From the NCBI RefSeq assembly GCF_001294205.1, contig NZ_LAQT01000003.1:62001-126000 (forward strand): DNA of 64,000 nucleotides. The letters are read 5' to 3'. Both the position numbers and the translations under genes were made by a program. This DNA is from Amantichitinum ursilacus. GTDB lineage: Bacteria; Pseudomonadota; Gammaproteobacteria; Burkholderiales; Chitinibacteraceae. Shown here piece after piece: positions 9,488 to 17,774 of this stretch. How positions within the stretch are numbered: position 1 is the stretch's first letter; each line of letters starts with the position of its first letter. Under the pieces are notes generated by a model. That model was not told the origin of the DNA. It did no database searches and saw nothing but the letters and a program-made list of their open reading frames with translations.

Positions 9488-9810
9488 GCACTGCCACGCT
9501 TTTGCGCTTTGTCCTGGCCGCGCTGTTGCTCGCCTGCGCCTTCGCGGCCCAGCGCTTCTGGCCCACCGCCCAACTCCGCATGCCTGCGCCAACGCCCGTA
9601 CCGGTTACGCCAGCCGCGTGGGATGCCTGGCTACAACGCCTGCGCCTGGACGCCAGCGGGCCAGCCGCCGCCTTGCCACCGCCCGTTTTTTCCCCACCGC
9701 CGTCACCGGTCCAGCCCTATGCCGAGGTGCCGCGTGCGCGCGAAATCGCACCGCGACATTGGCGCATCGACGACGGCCTCGCTCAAGGAGCAACCCGCCA
9801 TGAACCCTAA
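9484..9810 (+). CDS. Short Pro-rich inner-membrane protein of the pilus-type operon
   Basis: 108 residues: an N-terminal membrane helix (LLRFVLAALLLACAFAAQRFW) then a Pro/Ala-rich periplasmic region with no folded domain I can name. It starts with an ATGA overlap on the secretin stop and ends 11 bases inside the ATPase gene. Position between secretin and ATPase, plus a single N-terminal helix and Pro-rich linker, resembles the anchor part of GspC/MshN-type proteins, but it is far shorter than either. Function by context only. Confidence 0.75.
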   Translation: MSTATLLRFVLAALLLACAFAAQRFWPTAQLRMPAPTPVPVTPAAWDAWLQRLRLDASGPAAALPPPVFSPPPSPVQPYAEVPRAREIAPRHWRIDDGLAQGATRHEP

Positions 9811-11413
9811 AGTCCGTCCCCGCCTTGGAGAAGATCTGCTGGCGCGCCGTTTGATTGATGCCGACCAGCTGCAGATTGCGCTGCGTGAACAAAAACGCGG
9901 CGGTGTGTTACTGGGCCAGCAATTGTGCAGCCTGGGCTTTCTATCGCAGGCCGATCTGGACGCCGTCTTGCTGGAGCGCTGCGGCCAGCCGGTGCACGAT
10001 CTGCCGCAAACGCCGATCGACCCGTTGGCGTTGTCGCTGGTGCCCGAACAGTTGGCGCGTGAGCACCGCATTCTGCCGCTGGGCTATGACGCCGCCACCC
10101 GGCAGCTGGAACTGGCCGTCAGCAGCGCCAACCCCTTGCCCTTGCTGGACCAGTTGCGCTGGACACTGCCTGCGGGTTGCGCCATCACCACCTATGTGGT
10201 GGCCGAATCGGCGTTGCTGGCGGGCATTGAGCAGCACTATCACCGTCCCGCCGATCTGGACGAGTGGATCAACCGCCTGCATGCCGGCGCAGATGGCGCG
10301 GCGCTGACGCAATGGGTGGATCTATTGCTGGACGATGCCGCCGCCACCGGTGCGTCCGACATCCATCTCGAACCCGAACGCGGCCACCTGCGCCTGCGCT
10401 ATCGCATTGATGGCGTATTACGCAATCGACGGCTGCTGCAGCGCGAAGTCTGGCCCGGCTTGCTGGTGCAACTCAAGTTGCTGGCGGGCATGGATATCGC
10501 CGAAACACGGGCGGCGCAGGATGGGCGTTTCAGCCGCACCTGCGGCCATCGCATTCTGGATATCCGCGCGTCCAGCCTGCCGGTGCTGGCCGGTGAAAAC
10601 CTGGTGTTGCGTGTGCTGGATCGGGCGCGGGGCGTAATGCCGTTGCAGCAGTTGGGCCTGCCCGCGCAGTCACTGGCGGTGCTGCGCCGCATGTTGCGCC
10701 AACCTGGCGGCCTGTTATTGCTGACTGGCCCCACCGGCTCGGGCAAGACCAGCACGCTGTATTCCTTGCTGGCTGAACTCAATACCAGCGGCGTCAACAT
10801 CATGACGCTGGAAGACCCGGTGGAATATCGCATGCCCGGCATCCGCCAGTGTTCGCTGGGCGACGCGCTCAAGCTGGACTTTGCCGACGGCGTACGTGCC
10901 TTGATGCGGCAAGACCCCGACATCTTGCTGATCGGCGAAATCCGCGATGCCGCCAGTGCCGCCATGGCGGTGCGCGCCGCGCTGACGGGCCATCGCGTAC
11001 TGGCCACCTTGCATGCGCATTCGGCCATCGGCGCGTTGCCACGTTTGCTGGACCTGGGCGTGTCGCCCGCCTTGCTGAGCGAATGTCTGGTGGGTGTGAT
11101 CGCACAACGGCTGCTGCGCAAACGCTGCCCGGTCTGCCCGTCGCCGCAACGCCCGGCCGAGCGCTGCCCGGTTTGCCAGGGCTATGGCTATCGCGGCCGC
11201 GCGGCGGTGATGTCGTTGCTACCGCTTAAACCCACGCTGATCAACGCTTTGCTTGACCCTGACCGCATCAACCTGGCGCTGCAGGCTGTGCGCCAGCGCG
11301 GCTATATGAGCTTGCTGGAGCAGGCACGCATCTATATCGAAGCGGGCGTTACCGACGCCGCCGAAGTTGAACGGGTGCTGGGTGCGGAGGCTGACGATGC
11401 GCTATCGCTATAA
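9800..11413 (+). CDS. GspE/PilB/MshE-family assembly ATPase
   Basis: Cytoplasmic hexameric ATPase driving pilin or pseudopilin polymerisation. Start at ATG 9800 is set by AAGGAG at 9785-9790, giving 537 residues. An N-terminal MshEN/GspE-II-like domain (LGEDLLARRLIDADQLQIAL) is followed by the core: Walker A GPTGSGKTST near residue 310, Asp box LEDPVEYR, Walker B DPDILLIGEIRD and the His box near TLHAHSA. A zinc-binding tetracysteine CPVCPSPQRPAERCPVC lies near residues 443-460, as in GspE and PilB but not in the retraction ATPase PilT. No retraction ATPase lies in the locus. Confidence 0.95.
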   Translation: MNPKVRPRLGEDLLARRLIDADQLQIALREQKRGGVLLGQQLCSLGFLSQADLDAVLLERCGQPVHDLPQTPIDPLALSLVPEQLAREHRILPLGYDAATRQLELAVSSANPLPLLDQLRWTLPAGCAITTYVVAESALLAGIEQHYHRPADLDEWINRLHAGADGAALTQWVDLLLDDAAATGASDIHLEPERGHLRLRYRIDGVLRNRRLLQREVWPGLLVQLKLLAGMDIAETRAAQDGRFSRTCGHRILDIRASSLPVLAGENLVLRVLDRARGVMPLQQLGLPAQSLAVLRRMLRQPGGLLLLTGPTGSGKTSTLYSLLAELNTSGVNIMTLEDPVEYRMPGIRQCSLGDALKLDFADGVRALMRQDPDILLIGEIRDAASAAMAVRAALTGHRVLATLHAHSAIGALPRLLDLGVSPALLSECLVGVIAQRLLRKRCPVCPSPQRPAERCPVCQGYGYRGRAAVMSLLPLKPTLINALLDPDRINLALQAVRQRGYMSLLEQARIYIEAGVTDAAEVERVLGAEADDALSL

Positions 11414-12584
11414 AGCGCTGACGCTAGCCGGCGTGGCTTGCTCGGGCCAGCAAGAAGCCACTTCGGTGGGGGCGTTGCAGCAACAACTGCTGTCCGCACA
11501 ACTGGTATTGCTGCAAGCGCGGCCCGCGCCCGTCAGATCGCCGCGCCGCCTGAGCACTGAGGCGCATGCGCAGTGGTGCTTTCAGCTGCATCAATTGCTG
11601 GCTGCGGGCGTGCCCATGCATGAGGCGCTGGCCGAGTTGAGCGCCAGCACCGCCGACGCGCGCGTGGCTGAGCAGATCCGGCAACTGCATACCCGGCTGC
11701 AACACGGCGCGAGCCTGACCACGGCCATGCAGGCCGCAGCCGCGTGCTTTGATCCGCTCTTGCTGCAAGGCGTCGCCGCGGGCGAGGCCAGCGGCCAGTT
11801 GGTGGCGGTGCTGGCCCGGTTGCAGCTGCACTTTGCCTGGCGCGCGCAAATGCAACGCCAGACGCGCAAGGCCTTGGGTTACCCGCTGTTTGCCGCCGTG
11901 GTGTTGCTCGCGGCGATCAGCTTTTTGCTGGTTTATCTGCTGCCGCAGGTGCGCGATTTTGTCGCCAGCACTGGCGCGCCGTTGCCACTGGCCACCCGTG
12001 CCTTGCTGGCGCTGGCGGCGGGGCTGCAACGCTTTGGCGTGGCGCTGTTGTCGATCGCCTGCATGGGCGCGCTAGCGCTCGCGCTGGCGTGGCGCACTTC
12101 GGTGGCGTTCCGGCAAACGCTGGCGCATTGGTCGCTGCGCATGCCCGTGGCGGGCCGTTTGCTGTGTGAGGGTTTGTGGTCGCATTACGCACGCAGTCTG
12201 GCGCTGCTGTATGAAGCCGGTGTGCCGGTGCTGCACGCCTTGGCGCTGGCGGAAGATGGCGTCCGCAATCGCCATTTGCGTATCGCCTTGCATGCCGCTC
12301 GCGGCCAGATCGAACAAGGCCAAACGCTGGCCACCGCACTGGGCCGCATCCAGCCCGCGCCCACACTTTTGCCCGGTTTGCTGCGCACTGGTGAAAACAG
12401 CGGTCAACTGGGTGCGGCGCTAAACCAGTTGGCCAACAGCTGCGAACACGCAGTGCGCCAGCACACCGAACGCATGCAGGCCCTGATCGAACCGCTACTC
12501 ACCCTTGTGCTGGGCGCTATGTTGGCGTGGGTGATGCTGGCGGTGTTGGGTCCGGTGTTCGACAGCCTGGGAGCATTGCGATGA
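11397..12584 (+). CDS. GspF/PilC/MshG-family inner-membrane platform protein
   Basis: 395-aa polytopic platform protein that couples the ATPase to pilin extraction. The start at ATG 11397 (MRYRYKALTLAGV) follows GGAGG at 11386-11390 and lies 17 bases inside the ATPase gene. Two T2SSF repeats are visible: the first with QLHQLLAAGVPMHEALAEL, the second with LALLYEAGVPVLHALALAE, each with GEASGQL/GENSGQL-type loops. Membrane helices lie near residues 165-185, 205-230 and 365-390. Confidence 0.95.
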   Translation: MRYRYKALTLAGVACSGQQEATSVGALQQQLLSAQLVLLQARPAPVRSPRRLSTEAHAQWCFQLHQLLAAGVPMHEALAELSASTADARVAEQIRQLHTRLQHGASLTTAMQAAAACFDPLLLQGVAAGEASGQLVAVLARLQLHFAWRAQMQRQTRKALGYPLFAAVVLLAAISFLLVYLLPQVRDFVASTGAPLPLATRALLALAAGLQRFGVALLSIACMGALALALAWRTSVAFRQTLAHWSLRMPVAGRLLCEGLWSHYARSLALLYEAGVPVLHALALAEDGVRNRHLRIALHAARGQIEQGQTLATALGRIQPAPTLLPGLLRTGENSGQLGAALNQLANSCEHAVRQHTERMQALIEPLLTLVLGAMLAWVMLAVLGPVFDSLGALR

Positions 12585-13756
12585 GAACCGCGATTCGCAT
12601 ACTGCTTGGCGCACATCGTTGGCAAGCGTGGCAAGGCCAGCGCTTGCTGCATGACGCCGTCGCTTCCTTGCAAACCCTTCCGGCGCTGATCGACGCTTTG
12701 CCGCCGGGCGCAGTCACCCTTTGGCTGGATCGGCCCGACGAACAGGTGGCGCGCTGCGTGATTGTGGCGCAACGCCTGCGCGACCAGCGCCGTTTGCTGG
12801 CCAACCAGATTCAGCCGCCTGGCGCGCTGGAATCGGGCTGGGGCCGCTGGCTTAACGCGGGCCGGGCGCTGGAAAGCCCGGCGTGGTTGTTGCAATTGCA
12901 AAGCCCCACCTTGTTAAACCAGCTGGCCGCCGCCTTGTTGGCGGCCAGGCACTCGGTGCCCGCGTGCCATAGCCACACGTTGGCGCTGCTGACCGCGCCG
13001 CGCGGGCGGCATTTATATATCGCGGCCGGATTGCTGGATGGCGTGCGGCATATCTGGGTGGATGGCGGCGTGCTGCGCTTTACCCGGCTGTGCCCGGGCA
13101 CGATCGATAGCCCGCAAGCCAGCGCCGACGTTGAAGCCACCTTGCAGCATCTGATCGAACAGCAATGGTGGAATGGCCTCGATGCACTGGCGTGCGACAG
13201 CGTGGTCAGTCTCAGTGCCGACCTGTTGGCGCGCTATCCGCAATTACACGTGCGGTCGTGGCAACAGCCCGCTGGCCCGGCCGCTGGCGACGGCAATAGC
13301 GAATATCAGCGGCCTTCTTATGTGGTGCGACATCGCTGGCGCACGGTGGGGCTACGCGTGGTCAGGCAGGGCACCCCCTTATCGGCCGCGCTGGCGCTGG
13401 CTTATGCGGGGGTAGCCTTAAGCGCGGCGCTGCGGGCGCCTGTACCTGCCACGACGCCAGTCGCTGCGGATGTGGCGCGGCTGATATTGCGGCAGCTTCC
13501 ACCCCAGGCGCTTTCAATGCCCGAGCAACTTCGCCTGCTGTCCCTGGTGTTGCAACAACATCCGGGGCCGGCGGTACAGGCGTTGCGCTGGCAGGCAGGC
13601 AGTCTTGACCAGGCCGCATTGACGCTCGATTTTGCCGACTCGAACGACCCGATCATTCAGCCCGATCCCGCCTGGTTTACCCCGACCGCGCTGCGTTGGC
13701 AGCCCGGATCGACAGCGCAGCGCTGGCAATTGCTGGCGCGGGAGGCGGTGCGATGA
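12581..13756 (+). CDS. GspL/MshI-like assembly protein
   Basis: 391 residues from the ATG at 12581, which overlaps the platform-protein stop as ATGA. The first 265 or so residues are soluble and presumably cytoplasmic, then comes one membrane helix (PLSAALALAYAGVALSAAL, near 266-285) and a periplasmic part of about 105 residues. This topology and the place just after the F-type gene match GspL (or a PilM/PilN fusion), which links the ATPase to the periplasmic assembly. Primary sequence similarity is weak to my eye, so the call is based on topology and gene order. Confidence 0.7.
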   Translation: MRTAIRILLGAHRWQAWQGQRLLHDAVASLQTLPALIDALPPGAVTLWLDRPDEQVARCVIVAQRLRDQRRLLANQIQPPGALESGWGRWLNAGRALESPAWLLQLQSPTLLNQLAAALLAARHSVPACHSHTLALLTAPRGRHLYIAAGLLDGVRHIWVDGGVLRFTRLCPGTIDSPQASADVEATLQHLIEQQWWNGLDALACDSVVSLSADLLARYPQLHVRSWQQPAGPAAGDGNSEYQRPSYVVRHRWRTVGLRVVRQGTPLSAALALAYAGVALSAALRAPVPATTPVAADVARLILRQLPPQALSMPEQLRLLSLVLQQHPGPAVQALRWQAGSLDQAALTLDFADSNDPIIQPDPAWFTPTALRWQPGSTAQRWQLLAREAVR

Positions 13757-14241
13757 CGGGTCGCTATCTTGATCCGGCGAGCCATCTGCTGGTGCTGGTC
13801 GCGGCGTTGACACTGGTGTGGATGGTCGCAGCGCAACCGCGTGCCCAGGAGATCCGCGCGCCCGGTGTGCCCGCGCTATCCCCACGCGAAAATCACTGGC
13901 TGCTTGGACTGGCGCAACAGCACGGCTTGCAGCCACTGGCGCTAGCGCAGTGGCAGGCGGCGCTAAAGCCGCAGACCTTTGCTCACTGGCAGATTGAGCA
14001 TGTCGTCATCAAGCCATTGCCCGCACAACCTGCCGATGGCTTGTTGCTGAGCCAGATCGAAGCCGCGATCACGCTGCAACTGGCCGACGAAACCGTGCTT
14101 GAACCAGTGCAACAGTGGTTGCAGCGGTTGCCCGGTGTGCTGAGCTGGACCAGATGCCAGATCGAACCGCACGCCGCGCGATTGCAGGCCGAGTGCGTGC
14201 TGCGCTGGAGCGCGATTGCGCCAGTGGGAGCTCGCCGATGA
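13753..14241 (+). CDS. GspM/MshJ-like bitopic membrane protein
   Basis: 162 residues from the ATG at 13753, again an ATGA overlap with the gene before. One N-terminal membrane helix (LLVLVAALTLVWMVAA) and a periplasmic alpha/beta domain, the layout of GspM/PilO/MshJ, which pair with GspL-like proteins. The periplasmic half contains WQAALKPQTFAHWQIEHVVI and two cysteines near the C-terminus that could form a disulfide. Called from topology and position. Confidence 0.7.
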   Translation: MTGRYLDPASHLLVLVAALTLVWMVAAQPRAQEIRAPGVPALSPRENHWLLGLAQQHGLQPLALAQWQAALKPQTFAHWQIEHVVIKPLPAQPADGLLLSQIEAAITLQLADETVLEPVQQWLQRLPGVLSWTRCQIEPHAARLQAECVLRWSAIAPVGARR

Positions 14242-14486
14242 CACGCTTTGTACTGCTTTGCGCCCTCGCCACCACCATCGCCAGTCATGCCGCGCCTTGG
14301 GGCCGCCTGTTTACGGACGCGGCACAACGCCAACAGCCCCGCGCTAGCACCGCTTCGGCCACCTCGTTCCGCCTTAGCGCTTGCGCCTGGATGGAGCGGC
14401 GCAAACGCTGCTGGGTTGACGGCCAGGCGGCCGCCAGCGCCCCAGCGCAAGTTCGCGTGGGCGAACGCTGGAGGGTGCAACCATGA
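14238..14486 (+). CDS. Small periplasmic MshK/PilP-like protein
   Basis: 82 residues with a signal peptide (MTRFVLLCALATTIASHA, cleavage after SHA). The mature start PWGRLFTDAAQRQQ resembles the GRLF-TPxxR motif seen in small exported proteins of MSHA/type IV pilus loci. Two cysteines bracket MERRKR, and the end VRVGERWRV resembles the loading strand of PilP/GspP-like beta-domains. Start by ATGA overlap. A good match by position for MshK. Confidence 0.65.
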   Translation: MTRFVLLCALATTIASHAAPWGRLFTDAAQRQQPRASTASATSFRLSACAWMERRKRCWVDGQAAASAPAQVRVGERWRVQP

Positions 14487-15676
14487 CGCCCAAGCCATTG
14501 CTTCAGCGCGGCGCAGTGGCGTTGGCCGTATTGCTGCTGCTTAGCCTGGTGGCGGCATGGCGGCTGGCCACCGTGCCGCAGCAATCGCCGGCCACCGCGC
14601 GCGACGCAACCACCCAGCTGGCGCTGAGCCATGCGCGCCAGGTCTTGATCGATTGGGCCGTGCAGCGCCGCGGTGTAAGCGGCAATGGCGTCAGCAATCT
14701 GGCGCGCCCCGGCGCGTTGCCGTGCCCGGATCTGCATGTGCCGGGCAGTGCCAATGCCGGTTACGTCGGTAATGACAAAGCCGCCACCTGCAATACCGCC
14801 ACGGGGCGGCTGGGACGGGTGCCGTGGCGCAGCCTGCAACAGCAGGAACGGCGGGACGGCGCGGGCGAAACGCTGTGGCTGGCGCTGGCTGAGCCGTTTC
14901 ACGACAGCAGTAATGTGCCGCTTAATCCGGCCACGCCCGGCGTCTGGCTTACGGCGGTGGACGTGGCGGCGGGTGTGGCATTGAGCGACGCCAGCGATCC
15001 GGTCGTCGCGGTGTTATTGGCGCCAGGCCCGGCTTTGGCGTTGCAAAACCGTTACGGCGCAACGGCGCAGATCAAGCCCGCTAATTATCTGGAGCAGGTT
15101 ACCCAAGGCGGCCGTAAGTACAGCAATGTCGATCTGGCGCAGACCCCGTTTGCCGGCGGCGATGTGCTTGATGGGCGTGGTCGCGTGCTGCTGAACGATC
15201 GCCTCGCTGTGATTCGGCGCAGCGATCTGATGCCCGCGCTGCAAGCCCGGGCCGTGCGCCACTACCTGCAATTGCTAGGTGCCTGGCAGCGCGCCTACGG
15301 CCAGTTGCCCTCGGCGAGCGAGGGTGGCTGCGCGGGGCAGCCCGATTCAGCGCGGGTTCTGGTTGAGCAGTTAAGTGGCCGCGCGCCCGCGTGGCAGCTG
15401 GAAGACGCGGCCTGGCTGTATCGCAATCTATGGCACGAGCAGTTGTTCTACGCGGTGGCTGCGGGTGCGGGGGCTGCCCATTGCGCCGCAGCGTTGACCC
15501 TCACGGTGGGCGCGCAGCAATGGCCCGCCCAGGCGGTGTTGAGTACGCAAAAGCCAGCGGCCAGCGCGGTTGCTGCGGGCCGCTACCGCTTTGATACCCA
15601 GCGCAACCCGCTTTTGTATCGCTGGGCCACCCAGGAGGGCAGCGATGGCGCGCCGCAATGGTTACTCGCTCGTTGA
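14483..15676 (+). CDS. Large GspK/PilX-like pilus subunit lacking Glu5
   Basis: 397 residues, ATGA-coupled to the previous gene. The N-terminus QRGAVALAVLLLLSLVAAW has the shape of a prepilin leader (Arg-Gly before a long hydrophobic helix) but no Glu at +5, which is the mark of GspK-type tip subunits. The body carries LPCPD (residues 79-83), Cys103 and GRVPWRSL (111-118), a motif shared with the next gene. It is longer than a typical GspK. Likely a tip or minor subunit; the cleavage site needs proof. Confidence 0.65.
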   Translation: MTPKPLLQRGAVALAVLLLLSLVAAWRLATVPQQSPATARDATTQLALSHARQVLIDWAVQRRGVSGNGVSNLARPGALPCPDLHVPGSANAGYVGNDKAATCNTATGRLGRVPWRSLQQQERRDGAGETLWLALAEPFHDSSNVPLNPATPGVWLTAVDVAAGVALSDASDPVVAVLLAPGPALALQNRYGATAQIKPANYLEQVTQGGRKYSNVDLAQTPFAGGDVLDGRGRVLLNDRLAVIRRSDLMPALQARAVRHYLQLLGAWQRAYGQLPSASEGGCAGQPDSARVLVEQLSGRAPAWQLEDAAWLYRNLWHEQLFYAVAAGAGAAHCAAALTLTVGAQQWPAQAVLSTQKPAASAVAAGRYRFDTQRNPLLYRWATQEGSDGAPQWLLAR

Positions 15677-16346
15677 GCTGGCCATCGTGCTGGTGGTGGT
15701 CGGGCTGATGCTGCAAGGCACGCTGGGTGCGGTCAAAACGCTGCGTCAGGCCGAATTACGCCAGACCGAACAGCGCCAGCAGGCGCAGATCGGCCAGACC
15801 TTGCTGGCGTTTGCGGTGCGCACCGGCCATCTGCCCTGTCCGGCCGCCCTGAATGCAGCACCCGCGCAGCAGGGTATGGAAGCGCGCGACGCCGCCGGGC
15901 GCTGCCGCATGCAGCAAGGCGAATTGCCTTGGCGCACCTTGTCCATCGGGCGGCGCGATGCGTGGCTGCGCCCGTACACCTATCGCGTCAGCGCCAGCTT
16001 TGCCGATCTGGCGCCGCTCTCGCCCGGCGACAGTTGCGCGCGTGATGCCAAACCACCTGCCGGCATGAGCTTTATGTTGTGTTCGAGCGGCGACATCACG
16101 CTGCTCGACAACGTTGAAGATCGCAATGTCATCGCGCAGCGGATTCCATTGCTGCTGATCGCGCACGGCGCCCATGGCCCGGGGGCCTTGACGCAGCGTG
16201 GCATGGGTGGCGAAGGGCGCAATAGCCAGATCGGCACGGAATTCATCGTGGCGGGCGCGCCCGGCGAGGCGTTTGATGACTTGCTGTTCTGGATCAATAA
16301 CGAGCGCCTGGTCGAAATGGCCTTGCGCGCAGGGCGCTTGCCATGA
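15645..16346 (+). CDS. Type IV prepilin-like minor pilin
   Basis: 233 residues from ATG 15645, chosen because AGGAGG lies just upstream (15633-15638) and the leader MARRNG is short and basic; it overlaps the previous gene by 32 bases. Class-III cleavage motif G|YSLVELAIVLVVVG with Glu at +5; Tyr at +1 is less common than Phe or Met. The pilin domain has LPCP (63-66), Cys87, GELPWRTL (92-99) and DAWLRPYTYRV, a pattern familiar from minor pilins that build an incomplete, disulfide-linked head. Needs a prepilin peptidase, which is not encoded in this window. Confidence 0.88.
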   Translation: MARRNGYSLVELAIVLVVVGLMLQGTLGAVKTLRQAELRQTEQRQQAQIGQTLLAFAVRTGHLPCPAALNAAPAQQGMEARDAAGRCRMQQGELPWRTLSIGRRDAWLRPYTYRVSASFADLAPLSPGDSCARDAKPPAGMSFMLCSSGDITLLDNVEDRNVIAQRIPLLLIAHGAHGPGALTQRGMGGEGRNSQIGTEFIVAGAPGEAFDDLLFWINNERLVEMALRAGRLP

Positions 16347-16406
16347 CAAGCCGCCCATTCCACCAGTTACCGCATCGGTGTTTGCCTAACCCTTGGAGAA
16401 CCCGTT

Positions 16407-17057
16407 ATGCATACTCGTTTTTTTTCACCGCGCCGCGGCAAAGCGCACGGTTTTACCCTGGTCGAAATGGCTACGGTACTGGTTATCGTCGGCCTGTTGC
16501 TGGGGATGGCGTTCAAAGGCCGCGCGTTGATCGATGGCGCGCGCGTCAAGGCGTTGTACACCAGCGCCAACAAAATCCAGAACGCCATGCAGGCTTATTT
16601 CGAACGCTACGGCGTATGGCCCGGCGATGGTTGCCCGGCCGATGCCACCTCGGTGACGCAGTGCGACGGCGCGGCGGGCAATGTGCGCAACGGTCTGATC
16701 GACAGCGCCGCCGAGGCTGCCAGTTTCTGGTCCATCCTGTTGGCGCAAGGTACGTCGCTTGCGGTGGCCGACCGCAAAATGCCCACCGGTGCGCTGTGGG
16801 ACGTGGCCGCAGGCGACGTCGTCAGCGGCGGTACCGACGTTGACAGTAGCTGGTTGGTGGCGCAGCAAGCGGGTGCGGCTGCTGTGGACGTGCGGTATGT
16901 GTGCGCGCTCGATCAGCAGTTTGATGACGGCTTGCCCCAGAGCGGCAATATCCGCAGCAGCGCAACGACGGGCGACGGCGCGCATGGCTACAACGCGGCG
17001 GCAGATTGCTGGCAAAAGTCGGGCGTGGTGTCGCTGGCGATCAAACTGCTGCCGTAA
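16407..17057 (+). CDS. Type IV prepilin-like protein, probable major pilin of the locus
   Basis: 216 residues with a 15-residue basic leader ending KAHG|FTLVEMATVLVIVGLLLG, the full class-III signature (Gly-1, Phe+1, Glu+5). It follows a 60-base gap and its own SD (TTGGAGA near 16391), so it may be translated more strongly than the overlapping genes before it; with its place at the end of the operon this suggests the major subunit. Cysteines near 75, 85, 175 and 202 could pair. It resembles MshA-like and PulG-like pilins only in the N-terminal helix. Confidence 0.88.
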   Translation: MHTRFFSPRRGKAHGFTLVEMATVLVIVGLLLGMAFKGRALIDGARVKALYTSANKIQNAMQAYFERYGVWPGDGCPADATSVTQCDGAAGNVRNGLIDSAAEAASFWSILLAQGTSLAVADRKMPTGALWDVAAGDVVSGGTDVDSSWLVAQQAGAAAVDVRYVCALDQQFDDGLPQSGNIRSSATTGDGAHGYNAAADCWQKSGVVSLAIKLLP

Positions 17058-17078
17058 CCACCGCAGGCATGTATGACG

Positions 17079-17774
17079 TTAGTCCGGGCCGACCAGGCGG
17101 TGGCCGTGGGATTTGAGCCAGTCACGTTCGCGCTGCCAATGCGGAAAGATGCTGGCCACATGCGCCCAGAAGCGGGCGGAGTGGTTCATCTCCAGCAAAT
17201 GACACAGCTCGTGCACGATCACGTAGTCGATCACGCTGGCGGGGGCTTGCATCAAGCGCCAGTTAAGGCGGATGTCGCCCCGACTGGTGCACGAACCCCA
17301 GCGCGAGCGCGCCGAGGTCAGCAGGATGCGGCGCGGATTAACGCCCAGGCGCGGCGCAAATTCTTGCGTGCGCAAGGCAAAGTAGCCACGCGCCGTGGCC
17401 TGGCTAAAGCGGATAAATGAGGCCAGCAATTGCTCGGGGTTTTCACCGCGCAAATGCAACCACGGTTCTTCCACGCGGCTGCGCGGTGCATGGCTGGCTA
17501 TGGCATGCGGCACGCCCAGCCACAGTACTTCGGTGCCGTTTTCCAGCTGCAGTGGGGCGGTTTGCGTCAGCGTTTCGCGCTGGGCCAGATGCTTGAGTAT
17601 CCAGCCCAGCTTGTTGCGGATGGCCGTTTCGGCGTCGGCCTGAGTGCCGCGCGCGGGGATCACCACGGTAAGGCCTTCGCGATCAATCTTCAGGCCGATG
17701 GAGCGGCGGCGCGCACTGCGCGCCAGCCGCCAGTCAAAGCTGGCTTCACCGGCGGCGTAGCGGTGCAGGGTCAT
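17079..17774 (-). CDS. YgjP-like M48-related metallopeptidase
   Basis: 231 residues of the YgjP/WLM metallopeptidase family (DUF45). Zinc motif HELCH at residues 188-192 with a third ligand likely His198 in MNHSARFW; before it lies SARSRWGSC and IRLNWRL, the usual family block. Cytoplasmic by lack of signal. Its start overlaps the plsC stop (ATGA), so it is the last gene of the glyQ-glyS-gmhB-plsC unit. It converges on the pilus operon with only 21 bases between them and no clear terminator. Confidence 0.9.
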   Translation of the reverse strand: MTLHRYAAGEASFDWRLARSARRRSIGLKIDREGLTVVIPARGTQADAETAIRNKLGWILKHLAQRETLTQTAPLQLENGTEVLWLGVPHAIASHAPRSRVEEPWLHLRGENPEQLLASFIRFSQATARGYFALRTQEFAPRLGVNPRRILLTSARSRWGSCTSRGDIRLNWRLMQAPASVIDYVIVHELCHLLEMNHSARFWAHVASIFPHWQRERDWLKSHGHRLVGPD

